Below are positions 16,466 to 25,827 of a stretch of DNA of 64,000 nucleotides, one piece after another (position 1 is the first letter of the stretch; each line of letters opens with the position of its first letter). The translations under genes and the position numbers were made by a program. A model generated the notes under the pieces. That model worked only from the letters and a program-made list of their open reading frames with translations. It was not told where the DNA came from and made no database searches. The stretch is from the NCBI GenBank assembly GCA_902762785.1, contig CACWPL010000008.1, positions 18,186 through 82,185 on the forward strand. The letters run 5' to 3'. This DNA is from an uncultured Ruminococcus sp. (lineage in GTDB: Bacteria; Bacillota; Clostridia; Oscillospirales; Ruminococcaceae).

Positions 16466-17644
16466 TCACATGAGACGCACGCTGTCCATCCATCGCACGG
16501 CCAGACGAAGCCGCCAGCGCTCGAACCGTTCCCACAGGGACGCACCAGACGGCGCGGGGGCAACTGCACCGGCGGTCACGAGCGGGACGGCAGCGATCGC
16601 GCGGCCGTCATACCGATAGACCAGCGTCCCGACCTCTGTCCCGGCCTCGAGCGGCGGGAGGAGGAACGGCGGGACCCGCACCTCGGTCTCGACCGCTGGG
16701 CTGCGGCCGTCCACCGTCGCAGACGCGACCGTCTCGGCGGGGACGAGCGCCACGGCATCGTCCGTGCCGCCAACGACCGGGCACGAGAGCCCGTCAGGCA
16801 CAGCGAGCGCGGCTGCCCGCGTGCGCGAAAAGCCGTGATCATACATGTGGATGTGGTCCTGCCAGTCGTTCGGGGCGTTCAGGGTGACGCAGATGAGCGT
16901 CACGCCGTCACGCTCGCACGCGGAGACGAGACAGCGTCCGGCCTCGTCCGTGAAGCCGGTCTTGACGCCGATCACGCCCTCGTACATCCCGAGCAGCTTG
17001 TTGGAATTGTAGAGCGTCCGCTCATAGGGCGGTGCGCCGAAGCAGACGCGTGCCGAGGGGCTCGCGCACATCTCGCGGAAGTCGGCGTTTTGGAGCGCCT
17101 CGCGGGCAAGGAGCGCCATGTCGTAGGCCGAGGCACCATGCCCCTCCCCCTCGAGTCCCGAGGGCGTCACGAACCAGGTACGCGTCATGCCGATCTCTTT
17201 GGCACGAGCGTTCATCCGCTCGGCGAAGGCCTCGATGCTCCCCGCCACGGAGACGGCCGCGGCGTTCGCGGCATCGTTCCCGGACGGCAGCAGCATCCCC
17301 CAGCAGAGCGCGCGGCGCGTGACGAGGTCGCCCTCGCGCAGCCCCATCGAGGAGCCCTCCACGCGGATGGCCTCGCTGTCCACCTCGAACACACGGTCGA
17401 GGTCGCCGCTCTCGAGCGTCAGCAGGACGGTCATGATCTTGGTCGTGCTGGCCATCGGGCGCTTCTCACGGCCGTTCTTCTCGCAGAGCACCTGTCCCGT
17501 CCCGGCCTCCATGAGGATGCAGGCCTGCGCGGAGACCTCCGGCGGCGGCGGTGCCGCAGAGGCTGCCGCGTGGACGGGCGTGAGCATGAAGAGTCCCATC
17601 GTCAGTGCGAGCAGGATGCCGATCCCCTTGGGTCTGTGTACCAT
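16466..17644 (-). CDS. dacF: D-alanyl-D-alanine carboxypeptidase, DacF-type PBP
   Basis: A 392-residue penicillin-binding protein of family S11 with signal peptide (cleavage about residue 30). Catalytic motifs are present: SxxK at Ser66-Thr-Thr-Lys69, SGN in LLPSGNDAA, and KTG in GVKTGFTDEAG. The C-terminal part ends in a long amphipathic helix (LWERFERWRLRLAVRWMDSV), which anchors S11 enzymes to the membrane. It trims the terminal D-Ala of peptidoglycan. The neighbours ytfJ and scpAB are the usual company. Confidence 0.93.
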   Translation of the reverse strand: MVHRPKGIGILLALTMGLFMLTPVHAAASAAPPPPEVSAQACILMEAGTGQVLCEKNGREKRPMASTTKIMTVLLTLESGDLDRVFEVDSEAIRVEGSSMGLREGDLVTRRALCWGMLLPSGNDAANAAAVSVAGSIEAFAERMNARAKEIGMTRTWFVTPSGLEGEGHGASAYDMALLAREALQNADFREMCASPSARVCFGAPPYERTLYNSNKLLGMYEGVIGVKTGFTDEAGRCLVSACERDGVTLICVTLNAPNDWQDHIHMYDHGFSRTRAAALAVPDGLSCPVVGGTDDAVALVPAETVASATVDGRSPAVETEVRVPPFLLPPLEAGTEVGTLVYRYDGRAIAAVPLVTAGAVAPAPSGASLWERFERWRLRLAVRWMDSVRLM

Positions 17645-17720
17645 GTCTGTCTCCTTTCAACGCTGTGGCCGTTCCTATCGTTCACCACGAGCGTATGCGG
17701 ACAGACAGGGCGTTATGCCG

Positions 17721-18173
17721 TTATTCGACCAGCTCGCTCTGCACCGGCTCTGCGCCCTCGGCGAGCTTGGCCGCCGCGGCCTCGTCCGGGGTGAGCGTCT
17801 TCTTGCCCTTGTCCTTGGAGAAGGCGGCAGAGAGCTTGTCGATCAGGCCGGGGAGCATGTCGAGGAAGACATTGCCCTTGTCGGCGTTCATCGTGAGCTG
17901 CATCAGCTGGACATCGCCGTTCTTGACCACGAGGAAGCCGATGGGATTCACGCTCATGCCGCCGCCGGCACCGCCTGCGAAGAACTCCTTGCTCGTGCGG
18001 GTCGGGAGGTCCGAGCCGCCGGACGCGAAGCCCACGGAGATCTTGGAGACGGGGATGATGGTCGTGCCGTTCCCGCAGGGGATGGGGTCTCCCATCATCG
18101 TGTTGGCGTCCACGAGGCTGTGGATCTGCTCCATGCTGACGCCCATGAAACCGTTGATCGTATGTTCGCTCAT
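17721..18173 (-). CDS. ytfJ: YtfJ/GerW family sporulation-associated protein
   Basis: A 150-residue protein containing the family signature: IPCGNGTTIIPVSKISVGFASGGSD with GGAGGGMSVNPIGFLVV. YtfJ is made in sporulating and some non-sporulating Firmicutes, and in Bacillus is needed for normal spore germination; its biochemical role is unclear. The C-terminal 50 residues are charged and Ala-rich. Its position between DUF2953 and dacF matches many clostridial genomes. Confidence 0.85.
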   Translation of the reverse strand: MSEHTINGFMGVSMEQIHSLVDANTMMGDPIPCGNGTTIIPVSKISVGFASGGSDLPTRTSKEFFAGGAGGGMSVNPIGFLVVKNGDVQLMQLTMNADKGNVFLDMLPGLIDKLSAAFSKDKGKKTLTPDEAAAAKLAEGAEPVQSELVE

Positions 18174-18243
18174 ATGAAACTCCTTACTGCGGCAGTCGCT
18201 GCCGCGTTAGTTTGTCTAGTCGGATGCCGTCTCTGGGGACGGG

Positions 18244-18933
18244 TCACAGCTTCTCGCGCACGAGCTGCTTTTTGGCGGTGATGCTGTCCATCACGAACCG
18301 CCACGCGAGCCAGATGCCCGCCGCCAGCACCGTGCCGACGCGCACCTTCAGTTTGAATCGGACGTTCCAGCGGCTCTCGTCCTCGATGAAGTCGCACGCG
18401 ATGCAGATCCGCTTCGCCTTGACGTAGATGACCTGCTGCGCCTCGCACAGCAATAAACGGAACGCCGTCTGGAGCGTGCCGAAGGTGCGTGCCGTCTTGG
18501 CGGCATCGTCACCGGCGACGAGGATGTCCGTTTCGATGTCGCTCCAGGTGATCGACCGCAGCAGCTTCTGGAAAGGCCCCGGCAGCGCGGCGATGCCGCT
18601 CCCGGCGAGGTCCAGCTTGCCGACGATGTCCATCATCTTCCGCCAGAGCTTGTCCATGAGGAAGGTCTTCTGTCTCGGCGTCTCGCCGTCCTTAGCCTCC
18701 TCGGATGCTTCGTCCTTCTTCTTTTTCTTGTCTTTTTTCTTATCGTCGGAGGCACTCTCGTCCTCCTCGGCGGCATCGTCCTTCCTGCCGCGCGGCAGGA
18801 GCTTGATGCCGAAGTATTTGACGCACCAGCTCAGCTCCTTGTCCCAGTAGCTGAACTCGACCACGCCGCTCGACCAGCAGATCAGCGCGATCAGCAGGAC
18901 GAGCACCAGCAGCACGATCAGGAACACACGCAT
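18244..18933 (-). CDS. DUF2953 membrane-associated protein
   Basis: A 229-residue protein with an N-terminal membrane helix (residues 3-23), a Lys/Asp/Glu-rich low-complexity stretch (about 55-85), and a DUF2953-type core (WSDIETDILVAGDDAAKTARTFGTL). A second hydrophobic helix lies near residues 205-220. DUF2953 genes commonly sit beside ytfJ in clostridia, as here, but no activity is established to my knowledge. It starts 14 bases after the end of scpB. Confidence 0.75.
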   Translation of the reverse strand: MRVFLIVLLVLVLLIALICWSSGVVEFSYWDKELSWCVKYFGIKLLPRGRKDDAAEEDESASDDKKKDKKKKKDEASEEAKDGETPRQKTFLMDKLWRKMMDIVGKLDLAGSGIAALPGPFQKLLRSITWSDIETDILVAGDDAAKTARTFGTLQTAFRLLLCEAQQVIYVKAKRICIACDFIEDESRWNVRFKLKVRVGTVLAAGIWLAWRFVMDSITAKKQLVREKL

Positions 18934-18947
18934 GGCATCCCCTCCCG

Positions 18948-19616
18948 TCAGGCCGGATCGGACGGCGGATCACCGTCAGGCGGGGCATCCTCGGCGGACG
19001 CGTCCGGCGTATCGGCCGGGGTGTCGGCGTCCTGGAGGGTGTCGGCGTCCTGGGGGGCATCGCCGGACTCGGCATAGCCCTCGAGCTCACCGGTGAACGT
19101 CTCCTCCTTTTTACGGCGCGGCTCCGGCAGATCCTCGAGGCTCTCGAGGCCGAAGGCACGCAGGAAGAGGGGCGTCGTCTGGTAGCCGATGGGATGGCCG
19201 GGGACGTCGATGCGGCCGGCCTCCTCCAAGAGCCCCTTGTCCACGAGGGAATTGATGACCGAGGAGCTGTCGATGCCGCGCACGCGCTCCACGAACCCCT
19301 TGCTCGCCGGCTGGTTGTAGGCAATGATGGTCAGTGCCTCCATGGCGGCGTTGGAGAGGGGCGTCATGCGCTTTTTCTCCATCGCGGTGCGGATGATGTC
19401 GGCGAACTCCTGCCGTGTGCCGAGCTGCCAGGAGCGCCCGAGCCGCATCACGCGGATGGCACTGTCCATGTCGAGATAGCGCTGCTGGAGCTGGTCGATC
19501 AGCGGCTCGACGTCGCGGTCGAGGATCCCGAGCGTCTGGGCGAGACGGGTGGTCTCCACCGGCTCACCGGCTGCGAACAGGATCGCCTCGATCTGTGTGA
19601 CCATGGGGTCGGCCAT
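18948..19616 (-). CDS. scpB: Segregation and condensation protein B
   Basis: A 222-residue winged-helix protein with the ScpB core (IEAILFAAGEPV, NAAMEALTIIAYNQPASKGFVERVRGIDSSSVINSLVDKGLLEEAGR). It dimerises and binds ScpA in the SMC complex that compacts and segregates the chromosome. ATG 19616 is chosen because AGGAGG lies six bases before it; GTG 19625 overlaps that site. The C-terminal 40 residues contain Asp/Ala/Pro low complexity with repeated DADT units, beyond the usual family length. Confidence 0.92.
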   Translation of the reverse strand: MADPMVTQIEAILFAAGEPVETTRLAQTLGILDRDVEPLIDQLQQRYLDMDSAIRVMRLGRSWQLGTRQEFADIIRTAMEKKRMTPLSNAAMEALTIIAYNQPASKGFVERVRGIDSSSVINSLVDKGLLEEAGRIDVPGHPIGYQTTPLFLRAFGLESLEDLPEPRRKKEETFTGELEGYAESGDAPQDADTLQDADTPADTPDASAEDAPPDGDPPSDPA

Positions 19617-19621
19617 GGCGT

Positions 19622-20329
19622 TCACCTCCTCTTCCGCTCACACATGGTGAGCACGGTATTGTCCTCATTGAGGCGGATGCTGCCGAAGCGCGTCAGCTCA
19701 AGGATGGCCAGCAGCGTGGCCACGCGGGAGGAACGGTCGGTCAGTCCGTCATAGAGCGATGCCACCGTCACCGTCCCGCCGCCGTAGAGCGTGCGCAGGA
19801 CGTGGATGATCTTCGAGGAGACGCTCACCACGCGCTCCTGGGTGACGGTGTTCGTGATCTTTTCGGAGAGCTGCTGGCCGGTCATGCGCTTGCCGAGCTG
19901 CGCGAGCACGTCCGCGAGCACGTCCGGGGAATGGGTCAGCTCATAGGTCTGCTTGAGTCGTGCGAGCTTCATGGGCTTGCGCACGAAGATGTCGTCCGCG
20001 AGGAACTGCTCCTTGAGACGGCGCGCCGCCTCCTGACAGAGGGCGTATTCGATGAGGGCGCCCTGCAGCTCCTGCTTGGCACGCTCGGCCTCCTCGGGCT
20101 TGGGCAGCAGGCTCACGGTCTTGATGTAGACGAGGCGTGCGGCCATCTCGAGGAACTCACCGGCGAGCTCGAGATCCTGCTCGGCGGCCTTCTGCATATA
20201 CAGAAGGTACTGCTCGAGGAGGGTGGTGATCTGGATGTCGTTGATGTTCAGCTCATGCTTGGAGATGAGGTGCAGCAGGAGATCCAGAGGCCCCGTGAAC
20301 ACCTCGAGCTGAAATTCGATCTGTGCCAT
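19622..20329 (-). CDS. scpA: Segregation and condensation protein A
   Basis: A 235-residue kleisin. N-terminal FQLEVFTGPLDLLLHLISKHELNINDI is the signature; the C-terminal winged helix binds the SMC head. It begins one base after the upstream protease gene and ends five bases before scpB, so the three are co-translated. The order protease-scpA-scpB is usual for Clostridia. Confidence 0.94.
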   Translation of the reverse strand: MAQIEFQLEVFTGPLDLLLHLISKHELNINDIQITTLLEQYLLYMQKAAEQDLELAGEFLEMAARLVYIKTVSLLPKPEEAERAKQELQGALIEYALCQEAARRLKEQFLADDIFVRKPMKLARLKQTYELTHSPDVLADVLAQLGKRMTGQQLSEKITNTVTQERVVSVSSKIIHVLRTLYGGGTVTVASLYDGLTDRSSRVATLLAILELTRFGSIRLNEDNTVLTMCERKRR

Positions 20330-20330
20330 C

Positions 20331-21020
20331 TCACAGCACCGCCGGGATCCATTTCGTCACCACGAGCATCCCCTGCATGATCCAGTGGTTGAGGAACGAG
20401 AGCGGGAGGCTCAGGATCCCCGTGATCATCAGGAGCATCATGATGCCGTAGAACACGCGCTGGTTGCGCATGAGCCAGAGCTCCGCGCGCGGCGGCAGGA
20501 AGTAGCCCAGCACCCGCGAGCCGTCGAGCGGCGGCACGGGCACGAGGTTGAACAGGCACAGGTTCAGGTTGATGACGACGAAAACATAGAGCATCCACGC
20601 AACATAATACATCGTCTCGCCGTCGCGGAGGATATAGCCGGAGGCATAGTCGATGAACTGCGACGCCCCGATCAGGCGGTAGGCGATGATGCCGAGGAAG
20701 GCGGCGATCAGGTTCGAGAGCGGGCCTGCGATGGCCGTGAGCATCATGCCGAGGCGGCGATCCTTGAAATTGCGGGGGTCGACCGGCACGGGCTTGGCCC
20801 ATCCGAAGCCGAAGAAGAACAGCAGGCCTGCGCCCATGATGTCGATGTGGGCGATGGGGTCGAGGGTGAGGCGGCCGCGTTCGCGGGCGGTGTCGTCGCC
20901 GAGCTTGTGCGCCGTGTAGGCGTGGGCACACTCGTGCAGGGGGTTGATGAGCAAAATGATCATCAAGCGCACCAGATACGTCAGGAGCGTATCCGTAGAG
21001 ATATTGAAAGAAAATGGCAT
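20331..21020 (-). CDS. Site-2 protease-like M50 metallopeptidase
   Basis: A 229-residue membrane protein with four to five hydrophobic segments, the zinc motif HECAH (HExxH) in NPLHECAHAYTA, and the second motif FNLVPVPPLDGSRV (NxxPxPxLDG). These intramembrane proteases cleave membrane-bound substrates; no substrate is known for this short subgroup, which is normally encoded upstream of scpA. It is the first gene of the operon and has a strong promoter. Confidence 0.88.
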   Translation of the reverse strand: MPFSFNISTDTLLTYLVRLMIILLINPLHECAHAYTAHKLGDDTARERGRLTLDPIAHIDIMGAGLLFFFGFGWAKPVPVDPRNFKDRRLGMMLTAIAGPLSNLIAAFLGIIAYRLIGASQFIDYASGYILRDGETMYYVAWMLYVFVVINLNLCLFNLVPVPPLDGSRVLGYFLPPRAELWLMRNQRVFYGIMMLLMITGILSLPLSFLNHWIMQGMLVVTKWIPAVL

Positions 21021-21062
21021 GGTCGTCCCCTCTCCTTTCTATATTTTTTCCTATACCTTTCT

Positions 21063-21091
21063 ATTATACTACAAACCGAAGGATAATGCAA
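21063..21091 (-). promoter_or_regulatory. Promoter of the protease-scpAB-dacF-rluB operon
   Basis: On the reverse strand TTGCAT (21086-21091) and TATAAT (21063-21068) with a 17-base spacer. Confidence 0.85.
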
Positions 21092-21181
21092 GCGTTTTTT
21101 GTAGATCTCCCCAGATCTGCCATGCAGATGGCCCTGCTGCAAGGGCAGACAGGAAAAAATAAAAAAAGTTTGAAAAAAGAC

Positions 21182-21210
21182 TTGATTTTTTTCAAGGGGT
21201 ATGCTATAAT
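21182..21210 (+). promoter_or_regulatory. rpmB promoter
   Basis: TTGATT (21182-21187) and TATAAT (21205-21210), spacer 17, with a TGC extension before the -10. Confidence 0.85.
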
Positions 21211-21253
21211 ATTTGACATAGGTGTTTTGACACAGTGTAAGGAGGTGTTATTG

Positions 21254-21439
21254 ATGGCAAAGTGTGATGTATGCGGCAAGGGCGTGACTTTCGGCAACAA
21301 GGTCTCTCACTCCCACAGAGCATCCAGCAGGACTTGGAAGCCCAATGTACAGCGTGTAAAGGCGATCGTGAAGGGTTCTCCCTGCCACATCTATGTATGC
21401 TCCAGATGTCTCCGCTCCGGTAAGATCGAGCGTGCGTGA
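21254..21439 (+). CDS. rpmB: Ribosomal protein L28
   Basis: A 61-residue basic protein, MAKCDVCGKGVTFGNKVSHSH... ending CSRCLRSGKIERA. It carries the two CxxC pairs of the zinc-binding form of L28 and belongs in the 50S subunit. AAGGAGGTG lies seven bases before ATG 21254. The gene stands alone between its own promoter and terminator. Confidence 0.97.
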   Translation: MAKCDVCGKGVTFGNKVSHSHRASSRTWKPNVQRVKAIVKGSPCHIYVCSRCLRSGKIERA

Positions 21440-21495
21440 GCATCCTCGTTCTGAAACGGTGTGCGTGAGCAGGATGGCTCGGCAAATGATCCAGT

Positions 21496-21541
21496 GATCA
21501 GGAGTCCCCGTGTAGACGGATGGCTCCTGATCTTGCTTTTT
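21496..21541 (+). terminator. rpmB terminator
   Basis: GATCAGGAG (21496-21504) pairs with CTCCTGATC (21524-21532), followed by TTGCTTTTTT. Confidence 0.85.
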
Positions 21542-21643
21542 TCGAGGCATCGTCTCAGCGGATCCGTCCCGATCCTGCGCCGTTCCTGGCCCCTCCCCCG
21601 CTGCGGCGGGGCGTTTTGTTACGGGAATGTTGCCAAATGGGTG

Positions 21644-21672
21644 TTGACTTTGCACAAAGAATATGGTATAAT
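21644..21672 (+). promoter_or_regulatory. sseB-like gene promoter
   Basis: TTGACT (21644-21649) and TATAAT (21667-21672), spacer 17, TGG before the -10. Confidence 0.88.
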
Positions 21673-21741
21673 AGCTATAACAGTCAAGGGAGCAGGCGCG
21701 ATGTCTGCCGCTGTAATAATTACTTTATGAGGTGAGTTACT

Positions 21742-22533
21742 TTGCCAGAGATCAAGAGAAGCAACGCTCCGATCCTCAATCCGGAGCTGGTACAGGCGAT
21801 GGACGCGATGAAGCAGGAGCGCAACCAGCGCACCGAGGTCGCCTTTGTCAACCTGATGAAGGGCGCACGGTTCCTCTGCCCTGCCAACATCAACACGGTC
21901 CAGAAGGCCGTTGCGAACCCCGATGGCACGGTCGAGCTGAAGGACCAGCCGCAGATCCAGTTCATCCTGTTCAACAACAACGAGGGCAAGCGCTATCTGC
22001 CCCTGTTCACTGATGCCGCCGAGCTGCAGAAGTGGAACGATGAGAAGAATCACCAGAGAGCTGCCCTCACCTTCCGTGATCTGGTCCAGTTCCTGAGCGA
22101 TCAGAAGAACGGCAGCATCGAAGGTGTCGTGATCAATCCGTACGGCCAGAACATCATGGTGCCCACCGAGAGCCTCCGCCGCATGGCCACCACCGAGGCC
22201 ATCACCCCCGGCACCAAGATCCAGATCGGCACCCTCAAGGAGGAGCCGACCGAGCTGCTCGATGCTCTGCGCGAGTCCTTCGCGGACAAGCCCGACGTCA
22301 AGAACGCTTTCCTGCGCATCATGAAGCGTGAGGACAAGCAGAATCCGAACTTCCTGCTCGTGCTCGATGTAGACGTGCCCTCGCTCGGCGAGGAGGGTCT
22401 GCGCAAGCTGTTCGACGGGATCGCCGAGGATGCCAAGCCCCATCTGCGCGGTGTCGAGCTGGCGATCGTGCCGGCGTCCAACAACTTCGGCGCTGCGGCG
22501 CTCAAGGACGCTGAGCCCTTCTACACGGCATAA
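21742..22533 (+). CDS. SseB-domain protein
   Basis: A 263-residue protein with an N-terminal SseB-like domain (VNLMKGARFLCPANI ... IQFILFNNNEGKRYLPLFTDAAELQKW) and an SseB C-terminal domain with LLVLDVD and GVELAIVPAS. The E. coli namesake was found through serine sensitivity; the molecular role is unknown. The start is TTG 21742, supported by GAGGTGAG five bases before it and no in-frame ATG nearby. It has its own promoter and terminator. Confidence 0.85.
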   Translation: MPEIKRSNAPILNPELVQAMDAMKQERNQRTEVAFVNLMKGARFLCPANINTVQKAVANPDGTVELKDQPQIQFILFNNNEGKRYLPLFTDAAELQKWNDEKNHQRAALTFRDLVQFLSDQKNGSIEGVVINPYGQNIMVPTESLRRMATTEAITPGTKIQIGTLKEEPTELLDALRESFADKPDVKNAFLRIMKREDKQNPNFLLVLDVDVPSLGEEGLRKLFDGIAEDAKPHLRGVELAIVPASNNFGAAALKDAEPFYTA

Positions 22534-22554
22534 GTACACGAATGCATCAGACAC

Positions 22555-22586
22555 GCCCCGCTCCTGTCATGGGAGCGGGGCTTTTC
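22555..22586 (+). terminator. Terminator of the sseB-like gene
   Basis: GCCCCGCTCC / GGAGCGGGGC followed by TTTTCTG. Confidence 0.85.
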
Positions 22587-22605
22587 TGTCGCATATCGGA
22601 CAAAA

Positions 22606-22636
22606 CGAACGCCCCCGGTGCGGCCGGGGACGTTCG
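22606..22636 (-). terminator. Terminator of the PL11 gene
   Basis: Read in reverse, CGAACGTCCCCGG / CCGGGGGCGTTCG (one mismatch) is followed by TTTTG. Confidence 0.75.
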
Positions 22637-22644
22637 TATCTTTG

Positions 22645-25600
22645 TCATACAGGGAGCGTCACGAGCTTGACGACGGCCTTGAGGACGTTCAGGGCATCGG
22701 TCGTGTCGATCGCGTCGTTGCGGTCGACGTCGGAGTTGATCTTGCCCTGTGCGCCCAGCGTCGCGCTGCCGAGGATGCTCTTGTTCAGCAGGATGACATC
22801 CATGATGTCCACCTTGCCGTCCTCATCGGCATCGCCATAGAGGACGTCGCCGGACTCGGTCGGAGCGGGCTCGGTGGTGTCCGGCTCGGTCGGGGTCGGT
22901 TCGGTGGTGTCCGGCTCAGTCGGAGTCGGCTCGGTGGTGTCCGGCTCCGTGGTGTCCGGCTCAGTCGGGGTCGGCTCAGTCGGGGTCGGCTCGGTGGTGT
23001 CCGGCTCGGTCGGCGCGGGAGCGGCCTTCTGCACCATCGCGACATAGTTCACGACATTGTAGGAGCCGCCGTTCGTGCCGAGGGTCACGGTCTCACCGGC
23101 AGAGACGGACTTGGCGTACACATCGAAGACCACGTCATTGCTGCTGGTCACGGTGTCGCCCGTCTTGGTGAAAGCGCCGAGCCACGCGGGGACGGTCTCC
23201 TGGCGCTGGTCGAGCGCCACATAGACGGTCGAATCCTCCGCAACGGTGACGGATGCGAGGTCGGCGTCGGTCTTCTTGGCATCGCACGCGGTCACGATCG
23301 CCTCGCTGCCGATCAGCGCCTCCGGGAGGGACGTGTAGGTGAAGTCGCGGTCACCGAACAGGGCATCGCCCACGGCCAGACTGTCGTTCAGGCTCCAGCA
23401 GGGCAGATAGGTGTGGTCGAGCACCTGGAGGGCGGAGACGGTCTCGCCGCGCACCTCGAGGATCCACTTCTGGTCGGCGCTGTCGTTGCGCGACCATTCG
23501 ATGATGCTCGTGCCGGCGTCCTTGGAGGCGGCGGTCACACCGGCGCAGGAGCCGTCCTGGGTGTTCTTGGTGGTGAGGGCGTAGGTGCCGTCGCCATTGT
23601 CGATGAGCTTGAAGAGCTGGGCGTCGTTCTGTGTATCGGTCCAGACGTGGATGTTGGTGCCGTTCTCGGTCTGGCCGTAGTCGAGGTCGAGGAGGTAGGT
23701 GCGGCCGTCGCCGTACTCGCTGTACAGACGATAGTAGCCGTCACCGGCATCCTCTACCGTCCATCCGGTGAGGCCGTCGGCCTTCTGGACGACGTCGTTC
23801 TCGGCATCGGGGTCGAGCGTCATGTAGAGGCCGCTGTTCACGTTGCGGAGCTGATAGACGGCGCCCTCATTGAGGACCGCGCCCGGCTCGAGCGCCGCGC
23901 TGCCGCCGGCATTGACGGTACACTGCGGACGGGCCGGCATGTCGTAGCCCGTGCCGAGGAAGAAGCTGGTGTGCGGGGGCTGGTTGTAGGCCGTCTGCTG
24001 GGAGGAGATCTGCATGCGGTACTGCGGGTCGTGCATCAGGCACTGGACGCGGTAGTCGGTGTCGTAGGTGGTCGTGTAGATGCGGATGCCGTCGCCGCTG
24101 GCCTTGCGGACGATCAGCTCCTCACGCCAGTCACCGAAGATGTCGGCGGAGAGACAGGGCGTGCCCTTGGTGGTGTTGCAGGTGTAGTAGCCGTCGGTGG
24201 AGAGGAGGGTCGTGAGGGTGCCGTCCTCCTTCATCTTGGTGATGGTCGCGGGAGAATCTGTGTAGCCGTCGAGGATCTCGCGCTCGAGGTCGCCGTCCCA
24301 GTAGCTCAGGAAGTTGATCGCCGGACGGCGGCAGGAGAGCGTGTTGCCGGCCACATCGAGCACCGGCGTGCCGCCGTTCTCCTTATTGCCCCAAAGCTCG
24401 GCGCCGGGGTTGTTCGCCCAGACATTGTCGCCGCAGCAGCGGCCAGTGTCGCCGTCGGCATTGTTATGGTGGAAGATGATCTTCTTCTGGTCGGCATCGT
24501 AGAGGGTGACGCCGTAGCCGGAGCCCTTCTCCTCGTGGCAGATATAGACCTCGATGCCGGGATTCGTCGGGTCGAGGTCGCCGACGTGCATCGCGTCGCC
24601 GTGGCCCTGCTTGGTGGTGTAGTAGAGCTTGCCGTTGTCGTCGATGATGGCGGGGCCGGTGATGATCTCCTGCTTGCCGTCGTTGTCGACGTCGGCGGCC
24701 ATGGTATTGTGGTTGCCGTCGCCGTAGGCATTGGTGGAGGAATTGGAGGTCCCGGAGTCATACATCCAGAGCTTCTTGAGCTTCTTGTTCTCCACGGTAT
24801 AGGCCGTGGCGGTCAGACGTCCGTAGTAGCCGCGGCCGGTCACGACGCTGGGATGGACGCCGTCCAGATAGGCGACCGTGCCCCAGAAGCGGTCCACGCG
24901 GTTGGTCTTGTCGCTGGTCTTGCCCCACTTGGTCGGGTCGCCGCGGCCGGGCTCATAGTCGATGGTATCGAGGGCAGCGCCGGTGGCGCCGTCGAAGAGG
25001 GTATAATACTCCGGGCCGGTGTAGATGAAGCCGTTGCCGTCACGGTAGTCCTTGGAGGCATCGCCGATGACCTTGCCGGTGCCGTCCTTGGTGCCGTCAG
25101 CGGTCTTGCAGGTCATCTCGCACTTGCCGTCGAGGTCGAAGTCCCCCACGAAGAACTGCGTATAGTGCGCACCTGCGCGGATGTTCACGCCGAGGTCGAT
25201 GCGCCAGAGGCGGGTGCCGTCCAGGCGGTAGCAGTCGATGAAGACATTGCCGGTCTTGCCCTTCTGGGAATTGTCCTTGGAGTTATCGGGATCCCACTTG
25301 AGGAAGAGCTCGTACTGGCCGTCCCCGTCCACATCGCCCACGGACATGTCGTTCGGGGTGTAGCCGCTGCCCGGCTGGGAGAGCTTGATGTCGAAATACG
25401 GCGCAGAGGACGCGATCTTGCAGGTGTCGTTGGAGATGCGCTTGGTGCCGCTCCAGCACTCCACGCGGTAGGTGTCGGATGCACTGCCGGACTTGTCGAG
25501 GAAGCAGGTCGCGCCCTTGGAGTAGCTGTTGTCCTTGGACGTGCTGGTGTAGATCTGCTCGCTGCCGCGGAAGAGGCGGAACTCCGCGTCATCCGGGTCA

Positions 25601-25827
25601 GAGGCGAGGAATCGCCAGCTCACGAGCATCCCGCCGTCCGTCTTGACGGCGCAGATGCCGCGGTCGAGGTACTCGACGACATTGCTCGCGGACTTGTTAT
25701 AGGCGGTATTATTGGCAGTGGCGGCGGATACGGTCAATGCGGTGGGGAGCATCGCGCTCCATGTGGTGAGACCCATCGCGGCAGAGAGCAGCGCGGCGGT
25801 GACTCTTTGGCTCCTGTGCTTCTTCAT
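22645..25827 (-). CDS. Rhamnogalacturonan lyase PL11 with ricin-like module, C-terminal module and dockerin
   Basis: A 1060-residue protein. A signal peptide (about 1-36) leads to the PL11 eight-bladed beta-propeller (about 45-631), with recurring calcium loops (GDVDGDGQYELFLKWDP, GDFDLDGKCEMTCKTADG, ADVDNDGKQEIITGPA). Next are a ricin-type trefoil module (about 650-795), a beta module of unknown family (about 805-930), a Thr/Pro/Glu linker of TEPTPTEPDT repeats, and a dockerin (about 994-1060) nearly the same as the PL9 one. PL11 enzymes cleave the rhamnogalacturonan I backbone of pectin. The catalytic domain call is strong; the fourth module is only described. Confidence 0.92.
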   Translation of the reverse strand: MKKHRSQRVTAALLSAAMGLTTWSAMLPTALTVSAATANNTAYNKSASNVVEYLDRGICAVKTDGGMLVSWRFLASDPDDAEFRLFRGSEQIYTSTSKDNSYSKGATCFLDKSGSASDTYRVECWSGTKRISNDTCKIASSAPYFDIKLSQPGSGYTPNDMSVGDVDGDGQYELFLKWDPDNSKDNSQKGKTGNVFIDCYRLDGTRLWRIDLGVNIRAGAHYTQFFVGDFDLDGKCEMTCKTADGTKDGTGKVIGDASKDYRDGNGFIYTGPEYYTLFDGATGAALDTIDYEPGRGDPTKWGKTSDKTNRVDRFWGTVAYLDGVHPSVVTGRGYYGRLTATAYTVENKKLKKLWMYDSGTSNSSTNAYGDGNHNTMAADVDNDGKQEIITGPAIIDDNGKLYYTTKQGHGDAMHVGDLDPTNPGIEVYICHEEKGSGYGVTLYDADQKKIIFHHNNADGDTGRCCGDNVWANNPGAELWGNKENGGTPVLDVAGNTLSCRRPAINFLSYWDGDLEREILDGYTDSPATITKMKEDGTLTTLLSTDGYYTCNTTKGTPCLSADIFGDWREELIVRKASGDGIRIYTTTYDTDYRVQCLMHDPQYRMQISSQQTAYNQPPHTSFFLGTGYDMPARPQCTVNAGGSAALEPGAVLNEGAVYQLRNVNSGLYMTLDPDAENDVVQKADGLTGWTVEDAGDGYYRLYSEYGDGRTYLLDLDYGQTENGTNIHVWTDTQNDAQLFKLIDNGDGTYALTTKNTQDGSCAGVTAASKDAGTSIIEWSRNDSADQKWILEVRGETVSALQVLDHTYLPCWSLNDSLAVGDALFGDRDFTYTSLPEALIGSEAIVTACDAKKTDADLASVTVAEDSTVYVALDQRQETVPAWLGAFTKTGDTVTSSNDVVFDVYAKSVSAGETVTLGTNGGSYNVVNYVAMVQKAAPAPTEPDTTEPTPTEPTPTEPDTTEPDTTEPTPTEPDTTEPTPTEPDTTEPAPTESGDVLYGDADEDGKVDIMDVILLNKSILGSATLGAQGKINSDVDRNDAIDTTDALNVLKAVVKLVTLPV

